Below, piece after piece: positions 12,877 to 24,625 of a stretch of 64,000 bases of DNA (within the stretch, counting starts at the first letter, position 1; each line of letters opens with the position of its first letter). The DNA comes from Episyrphus balteatus (Eukaryota > Arthropoda > Insecta > Diptera > Syrphidae). Location: contig NC_079134.1 in assembly GCF_945859705.1 (NCBI RefSeq), forward strand, positions 41,678,576-41,742,575, read 5' to 3'. Under the pieces are notes generated by a model. That model did not search any database, was not told where the DNA came from, and saw only the letters and a program-made list of their open reading frames with translations. The translations under genes and the position numbers were made by a program.

Positions 12877-14300
12877 CACGGTGGTCTTGAAAACGCGGCA
12901 GGTTTTGTAAAAATGGACCCCAAAAGTAATGATGCAGATTTGTTCGAAATGATCTTAGGATTCCAAATTTGTAAATTTCAAAATCGTACTGATCCCTTTT
13001 TTGAGTTACTGGCATTTTACATTGGGAAAAAAATTTAAACAAAAAACAAAAGCACATTATAATGTCCTATACCTTTTTGGAAAGCTAAAATATACACCTT
13101 GAATTGGATGATTATTTGAAGTTGATTGAGTAAATAGTTTTTGAGAAATTTAATTTCAAAGTCAAAATTTAAAAAAAAAAAATAATTTTTTGTATTTAAG
13201 TTAAATTTTTTTTTTTAATTTGAATTACAAAGTACAAGTTTTTTTTTCAAAATTTAATGTTCTATTTAGTTCCTAGTCAAATCCTTAAAAATAGATGCAA
13301 AAAACTATTCTAGTTTTTCAAAAATTTTATATTTGTTCCTAAGGAAAAATTTTTATAATGGTTTTTTAATGAACAAATTTGTGAGTTCTAATCACACTTA
13401 GTGTAACTCAGAATCAACCCCAAGAACGAAGTGGTATTTTGAGGTTTTTTGTTCATTTTTTGCTGTTTTTTTTAATGTTTTTTTTGCCATTTTTAGAGTT
13501 TTGTATTTTTTTTTTTCATTTTTATATTTTTTTAAGTTATTTTTATTACGTTCTGAGTATTTCAGGACTATTTTTGAAATGTAAGAGTTATAATGTTACG
13601 TATAATAGAAAAATATCCCACATTACATAGATTTCAGGACAGCTAAGGCCCTGCGGGACCACAAAACCTTTTCTCGATTTTTATCGTGAGAGCCATTTTT
13701 CATGAATCCATTTTGACTTTTCGCGTTAATTTAAAAAAAAGAAGACGTCCTGATCAGCATCGTGTTACAGTGACCTTTTTTCAATTTAAAAAAAAGCTAA
13801 AAAAAAATTGGAGAAAAGGTACATTTTTCCTTAAATCTAGAAAACTAAGATACTTTTGAACATGCGGTTTTTTGCTTTTGACTTAAAATCAATGAAAGCA
13901 TTGATTTGTATAAAAAAAAATTTTCCCTTTATTAAAAACAATTGAATAAAATAAACTGAATGTAAAAAAAATATTTTTTTCTAAAATAATAACTTTAAAA
14001 TTAAATTTCTCAAAAATTATTTACTCAATCAACTTCATATAAACATCAAATTCAAGGAGTATATTTTAGCTTTTCAAAAAGGTATAGGACATTATAATGT
14101 GCTTTCGTTTTTTGTTTAAATTTTTAACCCAAATGCGCTCCCGCGTGCATATATGTAAAATGCCTGTAACTCAAAAAAGGGATCAGGTACGATTTTGAAA
14201 TTTACAAATTTGGAATCCTGAGATCATTTCGAACAAATCTGCATCATTACTTTTGGAGTCCATTTTTATAAAACCTGCCGCGTTTTGCAAGACCACCGTG
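12877..14300. mobile_element. Fold-back element with CACGGTGGTCTTG ends
   Basis: About 310 bp at each end (12877-13190 and 13990-14300) are inverted repeats beginning CACGGTGGTCTTG. Short AATA-like flanks are present on both sides, but the target duplication is not certain. The 0.8 kb middle is AT-rich with no convincing ORF. Confidence 0.65.
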
Positions 14301-15694
14301 AATATTAAAATTGTCTCCCTTGAAATTGATATTTGTTGTTCATACGATAGCCGAGACTGAAACATCACCTAATATACATTCTACAACTAGTGCCAAAACG
14401 ACGACAAAACCAAGAGACAGAAAAAGTTGAATAGAACCAAAGAAACCATCAATAGAAACTTAGCTAAAATAAATATAATTTAATTAATATTTAAGAGTTG
14501 TTTGTAGAATGCAAAAACTTTTTCAAAGATTTGAGTAAAATTTTTCAACAAAAAGTCCAACAAAAACAACCATTAAATCATCAATCCAGCGTATATAATT
14601 TCATTAAGAGAAAGTTGCTTTAAACATACCAAAATCAAAGCAAAATTCCTGCTCGCCATTGAAATTATTTGAAAATAAAGTTTTGTGAAAATTTCCATTA
14701 AAAACCATCCATAACTCTAAATAAATACAATTATTTTCTATAAAAAAAAAACAAAAATCACAAAATGAGCCAGAAGGTTTGGAGTTTGGACTTCCAAACG
14801 TACCTATCCCACTCTTTAGCGCCATCCGCTATAAGGTTATTTAGCGGAAGGATCTATCAATTAAATTTCGACTCTCTGTAAAATGCCAAAAATGTTCGTT
14901 TATCATTTATGCTTTTTGCTAAAATTTCCTTTTATCCGTTCTCCCAGAGGGCGTTTTATGAAAACTTTCTAATAAAATTAAATTAAATACCTCACAAAGG
15001 GCTTCAAGTTTTTTTTGTTTAGTAAATTATACGCCTATATTAGAAATCATTCTCCATCCCCCTTTATTTTCTTTCACCATTTACACGCAAAAACATTGAA
15101 AATATTTCAAAACTAAATTTGAATATTACAAAATATCAAATGCAAAAAGCTTCTTCCAGATAAGAAGAGAATACAAGAAAAAAAAATAAATTTACAAACT
15201 TTTGTTTGCCAGCTAAAAAACTACCCTTTGGAGAAGGAAAAACAATCTTCAACCATTCGGAGGTCATTAAAAACAATCACCCATGACCTTTTCTTTAGGT
15301 TTTTTCTCTCAAAAAAAGGCGCGAAACTTCCGCCAACAGGCTATAAAACTGTTTGCAAAGTAATAAAACGCCAACGGGTTCCAATTAAATGTTTTTTTTT
15401 TTTTATGATTTCCTTTTTTCTATGCCATCGCATCGGCATGAAACTTTTTGACAAATTCATCCTTAAAAAATCACGTTTTCATTTTAGGTTTTTATTTTTT
15501 TATTTATTTCATTGTTTGGTTTGGGTTTCAAAGTATCTCCTCGAGTGTTTCGTTTCGTTTATCTTTTACTATTTTCATAAAGAGCACGGCAGCGCTATCC
15601 GGATTTATATATCTATCTACTATAAACGAAAAATCCCTCTCAGCATGATTGAAAATTGAACAATAGATTCTTTGAATGTTCATGCATGGTTGTC
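14301..15694. other. AT-rich DNA, no recognised gene
   Basis: Longest frame is 143 codons (15228-15659), rich in F, I, K and Y; composition and lack of motifs argue against a gene. The 15220-15660 part is less AT-rich than its surroundings and non-repetitive. Confidence 0.35.
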
Positions 15695-17889
15695 CAGGGA
15701 CGGATTTGATAGGTAGAAAGTAGGAATTTTGATTAGGGTCTCGTTTCAGTTTGGTCTGATGCGATGGTCTAAGCGGCGATCATCGAGTTACTAAGCTCAT
15801 AAAGTTAGACGTTATCAGATCTGAGGCAAGGCCCTGTTCTTTCAAGATAATACCAAGTTTTGTACTTAGCAACCCTACTCAAAGTCTTAAAAACACTAAA
15901 AAAAACTTGTTCATCAGCCTAAAAGAATGGGATTTGATAAACAAAAGAGCTAAAACATACATCAGATTCAAGGTTAGACCCAGTTCTTTCTGAAAAATAC
16001 CAAGCGCCATCTCTTATGTACAAAAAATAGTGCTTGACAATCCTACACAAAAGCTAAAAAAACGCGAAAAACACTTATTTTTTAGTGAAATGTATGATAT
16101 TTGATAGAGGAAAGGGGTTAAACATACAGCAAATCTAAGGTAAGACCCTGTTATTTTTAAATAATATCAAGCGCCATGACTTGTTAGCGAAAAATTACTT
16201 GCCTTTTTTCTTTTCTCATGATATTAATTTTTTTATTTTAAAAGCTTACAAAAAAAATTATACCATTAAAAAGCCAAATATTTCTTCTAAATAATAAAAC
16301 CAGTTTTGAATTTTTGCAATGCGCAAAAAGTATTAAAATAATTTATAACCTAAAAAGAATCATTTCTTATGAAAAAAGTGAAAAAATCATTTCCATCACC
16401 CAAAAATTCATTTTTTTGATATAACAACCTATAATAAATATTATACCAACTGAAAGCTTATTGCTTCAGCTCAAAATATATATATATCAATCATGTCTAT
16501 TAGGCATCTACAAAAAGAGCTATAATTTTTTGAACTCGATCAATTTTCATCAAAAAAAGCAAAAAAAAAAAACACATAATTTTATGTTCTCACGCTATTG
16601 AATCAATTTTTTTTTAGACAATCTATAAAAAAAAATTGTATCATGTAAATAATAATTCCACCTTTCATATGACGTTTCAATCTAATTTCTGCGATGCCTA
16701 GAAAAATAAAATAGAATTTTTTAAAGCCAACCATGTCGAAATTCCAAACTGAGATTACGGTACTTCCCACACAAGTGTTTTGAGGTATTTCGCAAGTTTT
16801 TTAACTTAACATTGTGTAGCTTGTAGTGAATGTACAGTTATGTGTGATATATTAAATGAAAGGTAACATCATTAGGATCCTCAATAAAGTTAAATCAAAT
16901 TTGTATTTGCTTTAGATCAAAAAATAGAACCTGTTGAATAAAAAATAAATTGTGACTACAAAATTGATTGAAATTTTGCACAGATATAGTCCTGTCTATT
17001 ATCTATCTACAATATAAATTTCATGTATACGGTTAAAAAAGGTAAAAAAAACTTGGGACAAAAACACTTGTTTTTCCCGTTATTCGGTCAAAAACCATTT
17101 TGAAATACCAATTTTTTGCACATGTATGCGCACAGTCATAGACTATATGATCTATAAGCTTGAAATTTTTTGAATGCTACAAAAAATAAAAAAAAATAAA
17201 AACTCACTTAAAAATACCCTAAAATAAGTAGGTGTTTTTCAAAAATTCATATTTTGAAACGCAGAGACTTAAAAAAAAAAAAGTATCAGAAACCTATTTT
17301 TTTTAATTATCTTTCGAATGACGTTTTTCAAATTGTAAAAAAGAAATTCCCCTACCTATAATCACTACTTTATCAAAGGTCTACCTCATGTTTTAGTTTT
17401 AGAAAACCATTAATAGCTTGGTTTTAAAATTTTTTTAGAATTTTTTCAATACCATTGTCAGTCTTGCAATAAGTTTATCTATTGATTAAAAAAAATTCAA
17501 CTCTTTACATTGTCGCGTTTAGAAAATAGCCAATTTTTTGAAATTTTGTTTTACCCCTATTTACCCTATTCAAAGATGGATTTTTTTTAAATCCTTCAAA
17601 TATATTTAACTTTAGGTTATTATCTTTCAAATAAGCTATAGAAGATTTTTCTATCTCTAATAGTTTATTTTTAATTTTTAATTGAAATTTTTGCCGCGCT
17701 GCGAAAGTGCGAGAGTGGACCTTTTTTTCATTGCAAATTTGTTTCAGTTGCAATAAATATTTTTTTTAACTCAAATTTTATGTATTTCCAACAATTATTT
17801 TTTTTTTAATTTGTAATGGATAACAAATGCATTAGGTAAAAAAAATGATTTTTACAACCTTTTTCTATACATAACCAAATCCGTCCCAG
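15695..17889. mobile_element. hAT-like element (CAGGGACGGATTTG ends)
   Basis: Ends CAGGGACGGATTTG and CAAATCCGTCCCAG face each other. Subterminal sequence near 17740-17870 (TTGCAATAAAT, AAATGCATTA, TTTTTACAAC) resembles that of the element at 56212-57477, supporting one family. I could not find an 8-bp target duplication, so the ends may be eroded. It carries a copy of repeat family B and no transposase. Confidence 0.5.
16240..17740 (-). repeat. Repeat family B, copy 2
   Basis: Reverse-complement of copy 1 (16240-16970) and of copy 3 (16720-17740). It lies within the hAT-like element at 15695-17889. The part near 17505-17735 includes GCCGCGCTGCGAAAGTGCGA. Confidence 0.7.
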
Positions 17890-20033
17890 ATCATTACGTT
17901 GTAACGTTGATGTAGCTTTTCAAGAGAAAAAAAATAAAATAACACACTTTTTATTGCTTCCTGTAATGTTCAGCAACAACAACTACTATGTACTAGGTAC
18001 GACAAATACTTCAAAAATGTATCTAAAACAAACATTAGAAGAAAAGGAAGAAAGGTTAACAGAGAAAAGAAAAAATACCAAACAAAAAGTAGGTAAATAA
18101 GACTTTTTAGCCAAAAATTAAAAAAAAAAGGAAGGGAAATTCGGATAAAAGAATCGATCATCTGGATTGGAAGTCGATAAGGATATAAAGTTAAAGTTAA
18201 AGTCGAAAAGAAAATAGACGTAGTATAGACAAGTTAGGTACGAACGAAAATAGGGTTTAATGTTTGTATATCCTTCTTTCTATTGTGTAAGTGTAAAGGA
18301 AAGAAGAAAAAGAATGTGGCGATACCCATAAAACTCATTTTAAGCGAATTAATGGCTGCCATTGTGTGCTGTATATCGCAATTTGATACAAAATTGAATT
18401 ACCACAAACGGAAGCGGCACTGAGCCGTCTATAAGTAAACACATACATAAATATCGAAAGCTAAAGGATTTCGTAGAGGAGCAGAGCACGTATCATTTTT
18501 CACTCACAATTTCAATTCTATTCAGCTGTTGCCTTCCATGTTCATGAAAATAGAAAAAAATATAAATAAAAAGTAAAAAAAAAAGATTTAATTCAAAAAA
18601 GTGAAAATAATATTAGCAGGTACCTTTTTTTTACCTAACCTACGAGTTACTAGTACCTATATTTGCTTAAGTGTGTGAGTATATAGAAATTCGAATAAAC
18701 AAAGTTTCCTTCAAAAAAGTTTATTGAGTTAAATCGTGTAAAAACTCACACCCAATGTTTTCAAATGCCACGAACGTTCGTTCAAAAGTTGAGTAATTTG
18801 AGTAAGTGGAAGTTTAAAATAGGGATCTACATTTTTTATTTAGATAACACTTCTTGAGTTTGAGAAAAAAAGGATACATAAATATAGAATATCTCTTACT
18901 TATTGGAAATAGATACAATTGAGGTTAAAAAAGATAAGAGTTTTTTGATGTTTTTTTTTTTAATGAATTAAAGTAGGAACAGTTATAGGTACCTAATCAA
19001 TTAGAGCTAAACGGCCATTTAACGATACAAAATACATATTTTCTCAATAGGTGCATTCAATCCTTTAAACTTGAAATTACCTCCCTTACTAAGACGTTTC
19101 AATCAATTGAAATTTTTTCAAGACTTCATTAATTGAATTTTGAAATATTATAAAATTAAAGAAAACCAAACCAAGACCAAATTTAAGATTTTAAAGATCT
19201 TAAACATTTTTTAAGCCTAACATTATTCCTGAAGAAGGTTGTAATCACAACCCAAACGTCGAATAAATATTAGGATAAACAAAATTGACCTCAAGCACAC
19301 TTAGGAGTTAATATTACATAATTTTTGATATAAGACCCAATTTTGTAGCTTAAACCGTTTTGAAAATATTCAAGATTTTGTCTAAAAACAAAAACTCAAA
19401 AGTAAGCTTTCAAAATCCAAAAAAATGAGAAATTCAAAAAATTTGTTTTGCTTAAATTCTAAGTACATTCCGTTAAAATAATTCTCAATTTTATAGTAAC
19501 CTCAAAATTATCAAAAAAATTTTTAAAAAATCAACTTTTTTAAAAATTTTGATAATAATTATTTTCGTTAGTTAGTAAGTTAGTTTGAATATCGACTGCA
19601 AGTGAAACTTATAAAAAAGTATTAATAAAAAGCAAAAAAGATTACACATGTATTTTTCAGTAATCAAATACTGAATTTTTCACTCTTAAATAAAACAAAC
19701 CTATTCTTACGGATCATGTATTATGCCTACGCTTGAAACAGCTCTATTCCGAAAACGATTGGATTTAAAGAAAAAGTGCATAAGGCAATATTTTTAGATA
19801 ATTTTATAACGAACAGATTTTAAATAGACCTTATTGACCTCCGAGCAACAGTTCACGAGATATATGCGAAAAACATTCGTGACCTTTTGACCTCTATAAC
19901 TTCTAACGCGGACTCGATATCAATGTCGATTTTTCACATCTTTATAACAACGCCATAACGAAGGTCTGTACCAAAATCGAGCCCAGTAGGAATTTTTCAG
20001 CAGATAAAACCTAAAATTACTGGACTAATATTC
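17890..20033. other. Mostly unique AT-rich DNA
   Basis: The 18240-18540 region is less AT-rich and non-repetitive. At 19830-20030, GAGATATATGCGAAAAACAT and nearby text resemble a repeat internal region. No gene. Confidence 0.4.
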
Positions 20034-20457
20034 TTGTTATTAATTTGTATGGTGAATAAATTTTCCATTTTTTGTTCATGGATTTTGTTAGACTAAAAAT
20101 ATCCTCACAAGCGATACAGAATTATGAAGTTCAAGGTAATTTGAGTAATTCAAAAAGGTTACTTTAAGTTATTAATTCTCTTAACAATCTTGTTGATCTT
20201 TTCACAAGACTAAAGAGCGCCAATAAGTGAAACTCAGAAGTCTTAACTCTACCAAATGTGTTTGGTTTACCTAAATACCAGTACTAACAAGCTAAAAACT
20301 TGTGAGTCGATCTTCAATCCTTTCAAGACGAAAAAACAATAATTTTCTAGTAAACCAAAATGCGTTTATATATGTATTGAAATTAAAAGAAAGTAAACAT
20401 TTTATTTTAATAAATACAAGTTATTTTATTGTTTGTTAATAATTCATTCACTATATT

Positions 20458-20619
20458 TTAAAAACGAGTTCTCCTTTGGGTAAAAACTGGTGAAGTTTTC
20501 GGTGTACGCAGGCCACCATTCATGTTATGCCTGCCTCCGGTATCAAATTTGGCCTCGACAGCGGTTGAAATTAGAGCAATCACAGCAAATATAACCACGA
20601 AAAATATTTGGAAATTCAT
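20458..20619 (-). CDS. Small secreted cationic peptide, copy 1
   Basis: A 53-residue single-exon precursor. Residues 1-23 are a signal peptide (M-N-F start, hydrophobic core, ending ...TAVEA); predicted cleavage leaves a 30-residue peptide beginning KFDTGGRHNMNGG and ending RRTRF, with seven K/R against one D. The start is the only ATG that gives a compact signal peptide. A TATA box lies at 20701-20708 and a GGGGACTTTT site at 20756-20765; an AATAAA signal on the minus strand is at 20425-20430. The gene sits on the left arm of an inverted duplication with copy 2, and the two proteins differ at only two positions (M/I at residue 33, E/Q at residue 22). There is no C-terminal glycine, so an amidated RFamide neuropeptide is unlikely. 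I do not recognise the mature sequence. An induced antimicrobial or other immune peptide is an inference from size, charge and promoter. Confidence 0.8.
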   Translation of the reverse strand: MNFQIFFVVIFAVIALISTAVEAKFDTGGRHNMNGGLRTPKTSPVFTQRRTRF

Positions 20620-20700
20620 TTTGATTTTATTGTTCAAGTAAAATTTTTTATTGAACTGTAGCTTCTTGAGTTGTGATGATTGATTTGGGACTGAACAGAT

Positions 20701-20765
20701 TATTTATACAAAAATTTAATCTTAAAAATTACCAAAAAGCACTTCGCTTTGCGAGGGGGACTTTT
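20701..20765 (-). promoter_or_regulatory. Promoter of peptide copy 1: TATA box and kB-like site
   Basis: TATAAATA on the minus strand (20701-20708), preceded 48 bp upstream by GGGGACTTTT read on the plus strand (20756-20765), which fits the GGGRNNYYYY consensus of Rel/NF-kB proteins. Same order and orientation as the other members. Confidence 0.55.
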
Positions 20766-20930
20766 TGTAATTCGAAAAATGTAAAACCCAGAAAGCAATA
20801 GAGAATACAAAAAAAAAGTGGATCCCGCAATTCTGTCTATCTGTAAGTCAGTCTGTCTGTTTGTCAGTCTGTATCTTTCTCGAACTGGAGCCTAAGTTCC
20901 TGAAATGATTTTCTACAAGCTTTGTAGATC

Positions 20931-22198
20931 AACTTTTTAAAAAATTTTAATAATAATTTATTTTCGTTAATATGAGTTGAGGTAAAACAAAGTGAGCGTT
21001 TATTTAATTCATCGCTAAGTGATATAAACAGCCTATTTTACCCTTAATGTATCCTTTTTACCCTTTTACAGTAATACTTGTAGAGTATTATTTTTAATAA
21101 AAAAAAGTACCTTGTTCAGTATCTTATTTTGTTTTTACTTGACTTGGGCATGGGCATAGCAAAAAGGAAATTTTATGTATATGGGAATGTATGTTTCCTA
21201 ATATTTTCTACACTACTTATCAAAATTCGATAAATGTAATATTTTTAAAAGCACCTTTGCAATTCGCTGGTTATTCACTTACGATCAAATGGATGGAATC
21301 ACTCCTATTTGCCATTTAAAAAGAACAAATGCGATGGTTACAGTAATTTTTCTGAAATATTTTTGATCTCATTTCATAACTTGAACATTTAACTTTAAAA
21401 TTTTGTGAGTGGGTGTTAACTATAACATACTTAAACTTTATCAAATCTGACTGCAACCACTTTTTTCCATCTAAAAATCCAAATTAGGACACTAAGGGTT
21501 TATATGTAAAAAAAAAAATTTTGGAAATCTCTTAAGTCGTTTACTAGAAAAATTAAATTAAAATAAACTGTTTTGTTAAAGATACCGCTAAGAGAAAATT
21601 GAAAAAAACAAAGAACTATTTTCATCAAAAGAAAAATCTTTCTCAAGATAAATAATTTCAATTTTCTTATCAGTATTAAAGGAGTAGTTGAGAAGATCAG
21701 GTTCGTCCAAAATGTAGGTATATTTCAGAGTAGGTGGCCCATATTTTTAGTTCTAAAAAGTTGAATTTAAAATTCACGGAAAATAAATAATTCCGTTAAG
21801 GCTGTAGATCTTGTTATTATACAGATGTGGTGCTCTTTTGTTCAGATTTCAGGGTTTTCCAAAAAAAAAAAAAAAAAAAAACAGTTTAATTATTCAGATT
21901 TAGAGAAAAAGAACTCTGTTTAATTACCAATTTTCTAAAATTGATTTTCTTTCCAAAATAAAAATATATGTTTCTACTAACGATAAACTAACATAGTAGG
22001 TATACCTACTTTATACTATACAACCTACAGAGTTCAATAAGCAATAGGGCACTCTACCTTAAAAACATAATATTTTGCTGAATATTTTGTAGGTAAAATA
22101 AATCGTTTTTTTTTTTTAATATTAATATTGTTGAAACTCGTGCTGTTAAAATAGGATAGCATAATTCATAAGCAAACAAAAATTTGCAGGGTTTTATA
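20931..22198. other. AT-rich spacer between duplication arm and relic gene
   Basis: Contains a 22-base A run at about 21859-21881. No ORF or inverted ends recognised. Confidence 0.4.
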
Positions 22199-22319
22199 TA
22201 TTTTCCTCCGAAAATAAATAAACCTAGAAAATTGAAATACACAAAATAAGATTAAAATTGTTATTTTTCTACGAAATCTCTGTTGATTTTTTTTTTAAGA
22301 TTAAAAAAATGTATAAATA
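22199..22319 (+). promoter_or_regulatory. Relic promoter of the decayed peptide gene
   Basis: TATAAATA at 22312-22319 and flanking words shared with members 4 and 5 are retained, but the position of the GGGG-type site reads ATTTTCCTCC, which no longer fits the consensus. Confidence 0.5.
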
Positions 22320-22413
22320 ATCTGTTCGAAACACAACACAACACAACAGAGTGCAGTTTTTATTCCATTGAAAAATATTAATTCAACAAGTACGAATTTA
22401 AAATTTCAAAAAT

Positions 22414-22500
22414 ATGAATTTCCTAGTATATTTTGGGTGGGTGTATTTAACGTGATAGCGTTGTCAAGAGTAGAGTTATTACTAGAGGCAGTTATTATGT
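22414..22500 (+). pseudogene. Decayed sixth member of the peptide cluster
   Basis: Begins ATGAATTTC like the intact genes, and the first bases still match the signal-peptide region, but a frameshift follows and a stop (TGA) comes after 13 codons. In another frame the segment near 22440-22475 reads GVFNVIALSRVE, which aligns with the VLFAVIAV...VEA part of member 5. No mature peptide is recognisable downstream. The upstream region keeps TATAAATA (22312-22319) and long stretches similar to the member 5 promoter, but the GGGG site is reduced to a TTTTCCTCC-like sequence near 22199-22208. The relic lies between the two arms of the inverted duplication. Confidence 0.65.
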
Positions 22501-22937
22501 AAATGGTTGACTACGTGTACCAGAAAATATTAAAAATTAAACTAATATAATTTAAAAGGTTTGTTTTTACTCTAAATATTTTGATACATTCATCAAAAAT
22601 TAATTATTCTCTCGATATCAAGTTGTGTGCATTTTATTTATTTTTATTTTACTACATTTTTAAAGCAATACCAAATATTTGTGTCAAAAAACAAATAAAA
22701 TTGTTCTGTATTTAAGGGAAAATGAGTCAAAGATGTTCAAAAAAAAATAATAATATCAAACATTTTTAGATTACTTTTTTGACCGCCCCTAGAAATGATT
22801 TTATGTTTTTATCAAAAAAAAAAAAATATTTCTAATATATGTATTTTGTTTTTTTTTTTTTTTTTTGACGTGATAACGTCTTATAAATCGATGAACCATG
22901 GCAGCCACCACAAAAAAGTGACGCCATTTTCTAGCGT
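22501..22937. other. AT-rich spacer, nothing recognised
   Basis: Poly-T at about 22850-22866 and no coding signal. Confidence 0.4.
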
Positions 22938-24000
22938 TCCACTCTCGCACTTTCGCAGTGCGGCAAAAAATTTCAATTAAAAATTAAAAATAAACTATTA
23001 GAGATACAAAAATCTTCTATAGCTTATTTGAAAGATAATAGCTTAAAGTTAAATACATTTGAAGGATTTTTAAAAATTCCATCTTTTAATAGGTTAAATA
23101 GGGGTAAAACAAAATTTCAAAAAATTGGCTATTTTCTAAACGTGACAATGTAAAGAGTTGAATTTTTTTCTTAATAGATAAATTTATTGCAAGACTGACA
23201 ATGGTATTGAAAAAATTCTGAAAAAATTCCAAAACCAAGCTATTAATGGTTTTCTAAAACTAAAACATGAGGTAGACCTTTGACAAAGTAGTGATTATAG
23301 GTAGGGGAATTTTTTTTTGACAATTTGAAAAACGTCATTCGAAAGATAATTAAAAAAAAAGTTAGGGGTTTGATACGGACTTTTTTTTAAGTCTCTGCGT
23401 TTCGAAATATGAATTTTTGAAAAACACCTACTTATTTTGGGGTATTTTTGGGTGAGCTTGATGCTACTTTTTGTAGCATTCAAAAAATTTCAAGCTTTAA
23501 GAACATGAAGTCTATGATTGTGCAAAAAATTGGTATTTAAAAATAGTTTTTGACCGAATAACGGGAAAAACAAGTTTTTTTGTCCCAAGTTTTTTGACCT
23601 TTTTTAACCGTTTCTTATTTTTATCTTTTTTTCTTTAACAGATAAATAAATGAAATTTATATTGTAGATAGATAATACCTTGACAGGACTATATCTGTGC
23701 AAAATTTCAATCAATTTTGTAGTCACAATTTTGAGATAACTGTTAAATAAAGTTTTATTATTCAAGAGGTTCTACCTTTTGATCTAAAGCAAATACAAAT
23801 TTGATTTAACTTTATTGAGCAACCTGATGATGTTACCTTTCATTTGGTATATCACATATAACTGTACATTCACCACAAGCTACACAATGTTAAATTAAAA
23901 AAACTTGCGAAATACCTCAAAACACCTGTGGAGATCTGTTGATCATGAAGAGCCAGTGGGAAGTACCGTAATCTCAGTTTGGAATTTCGACATGGTTGGC
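22938..24000 (+). repeat. Repeat family B, copy 3
   Basis: Inverted match to 16720-17735 over about 1 kb, starting CACTCTCGCACTTTCGCAG and ending near CGACATGGTTGGCTTC. Sits directly upstream of the right arm of the peptide-gene duplication. ORFs here are not conserved between copies. Confidence 0.75.
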
Positions 24001-24312
24001 TTCAAAAAAGTCTTTTTTTTCCCGTTTTTGAAAAAAAAAAACAGTTCTTTTTTGTTTTGTTAAGGTATATATCACAAATACCATTAATTTTGTCTTTAAA
24101 AATATTGATACAATTTCGCCTCTAGAAAATCTTAAAAAGCTTTTATATACATACAAAGCTTGTAGAAAATCGTTTCAGGAACTAAGGCTCTAGTTCGAGA
24201 AATACACAGACTGACGAACAGACAGACTGACTTACAGATAGACAGAATTGCGGGATCTACTTTTTTTTTGTATTCTCTGTTGCTTTCTGGGTTTAACATT
24301 TTTCGAATTACA

Positions 24313-24377
24313 AAAAGTCCCCCTCCCAAAGCCAAGTGCTTTTTGGCAATTTTTAAGATTAAATTTTTGTATAAATA
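24313..24377 (+). promoter_or_regulatory. Promoter of peptide copy 2: kB-like site and TATA box
   Basis: AAAAGTCCCC at 24313-24322 (GGGGACTTTT on the other strand) lies 47 bp before TATAAATA at 24370-24377. A TCA-rich initiator-like stretch at about 24395-24405 is shared with other members. Confidence 0.55.
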
Positions 24378-24457
24378 ATCTGTTCAGTCCCAAATCAATC
24401 ATCACAACTCAACAAGCTATAGTTCCATAAAAAATTCTACTTGAAAATAAAATTAAA

Positions 24458-24619
24458 ATGAATTTCCAAATATTTTTCGTGGTTATATTTGCTGTGATTG
24501 CTCTAATTTCAACTGCTGTCCAGGCCAAATTTGATACCGGAGGCAGACATAACATTAATGGTGGCCTGCGTACACCGAAAACCTCACCAGTTTTTACCCA
24601 AAGGAGAACACGTTTTTAA
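24458..24619 (+). CDS. Small secreted cationic peptide, copy 2 (transposon in 3' UTR)
   Basis: A 53-residue precursor nearly identical to copy 1: signal peptide to about residue 23 (here ...TAVQA, with Q in place of the E found in all other copies), then a 30-residue mature peptide with GGRHNINGG and a terminal RRTRF. Promoter elements match copy 1: AAAAGTCCCC at 24313-24322, TATAAATA at 24370-24377, then a TCA-rich start region conserved among all members. Seven bases after the stop codon's own position the 3' UTR is interrupted by a 969 bp TA-flanked element (24626-25594); the AATAAA signal resumes only at 25607-25612. The reading frame is intact. The gene lies on the right arm of the inverted duplication. 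Function is not recognised; an immune effector peptide is inferred. Confidence 0.8.
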   Translation: MNFQIFFVVIFAVIALISTAVQAKFDTGGRHNINGGLRTPKTSPVFTQRRTRF

Positions 24620-24625
24620 AATATA

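Larger units (their letters stand above)
20034..20930 (+). repeat. Left arm of inverted duplication carrying peptide copy 1
   Basis: Reverse-complement match to 24150-26006 once the 969 bp transposon there is removed (about 897 versus 886 bp). It covers the promoter, gene, 3' UTR and about 400 bp of downstream DNA, and includes a short CAGT/CTGT-rich run (about 20838-20875) next to the promoter. Confidence 0.8.

Noticed and set aside
12462..12923. 153-codon minus-strand frame
   Set aside because: It runs across the boundary of the fold-back at 12877, and overlapping frames exist on the other strand.
15228..15659. 143-codon frame as a membrane protein gene
   Set aside because: AT-rich F/I/K/Y composition, no start context, no promoter or family motif; similar frames are expected by chance.
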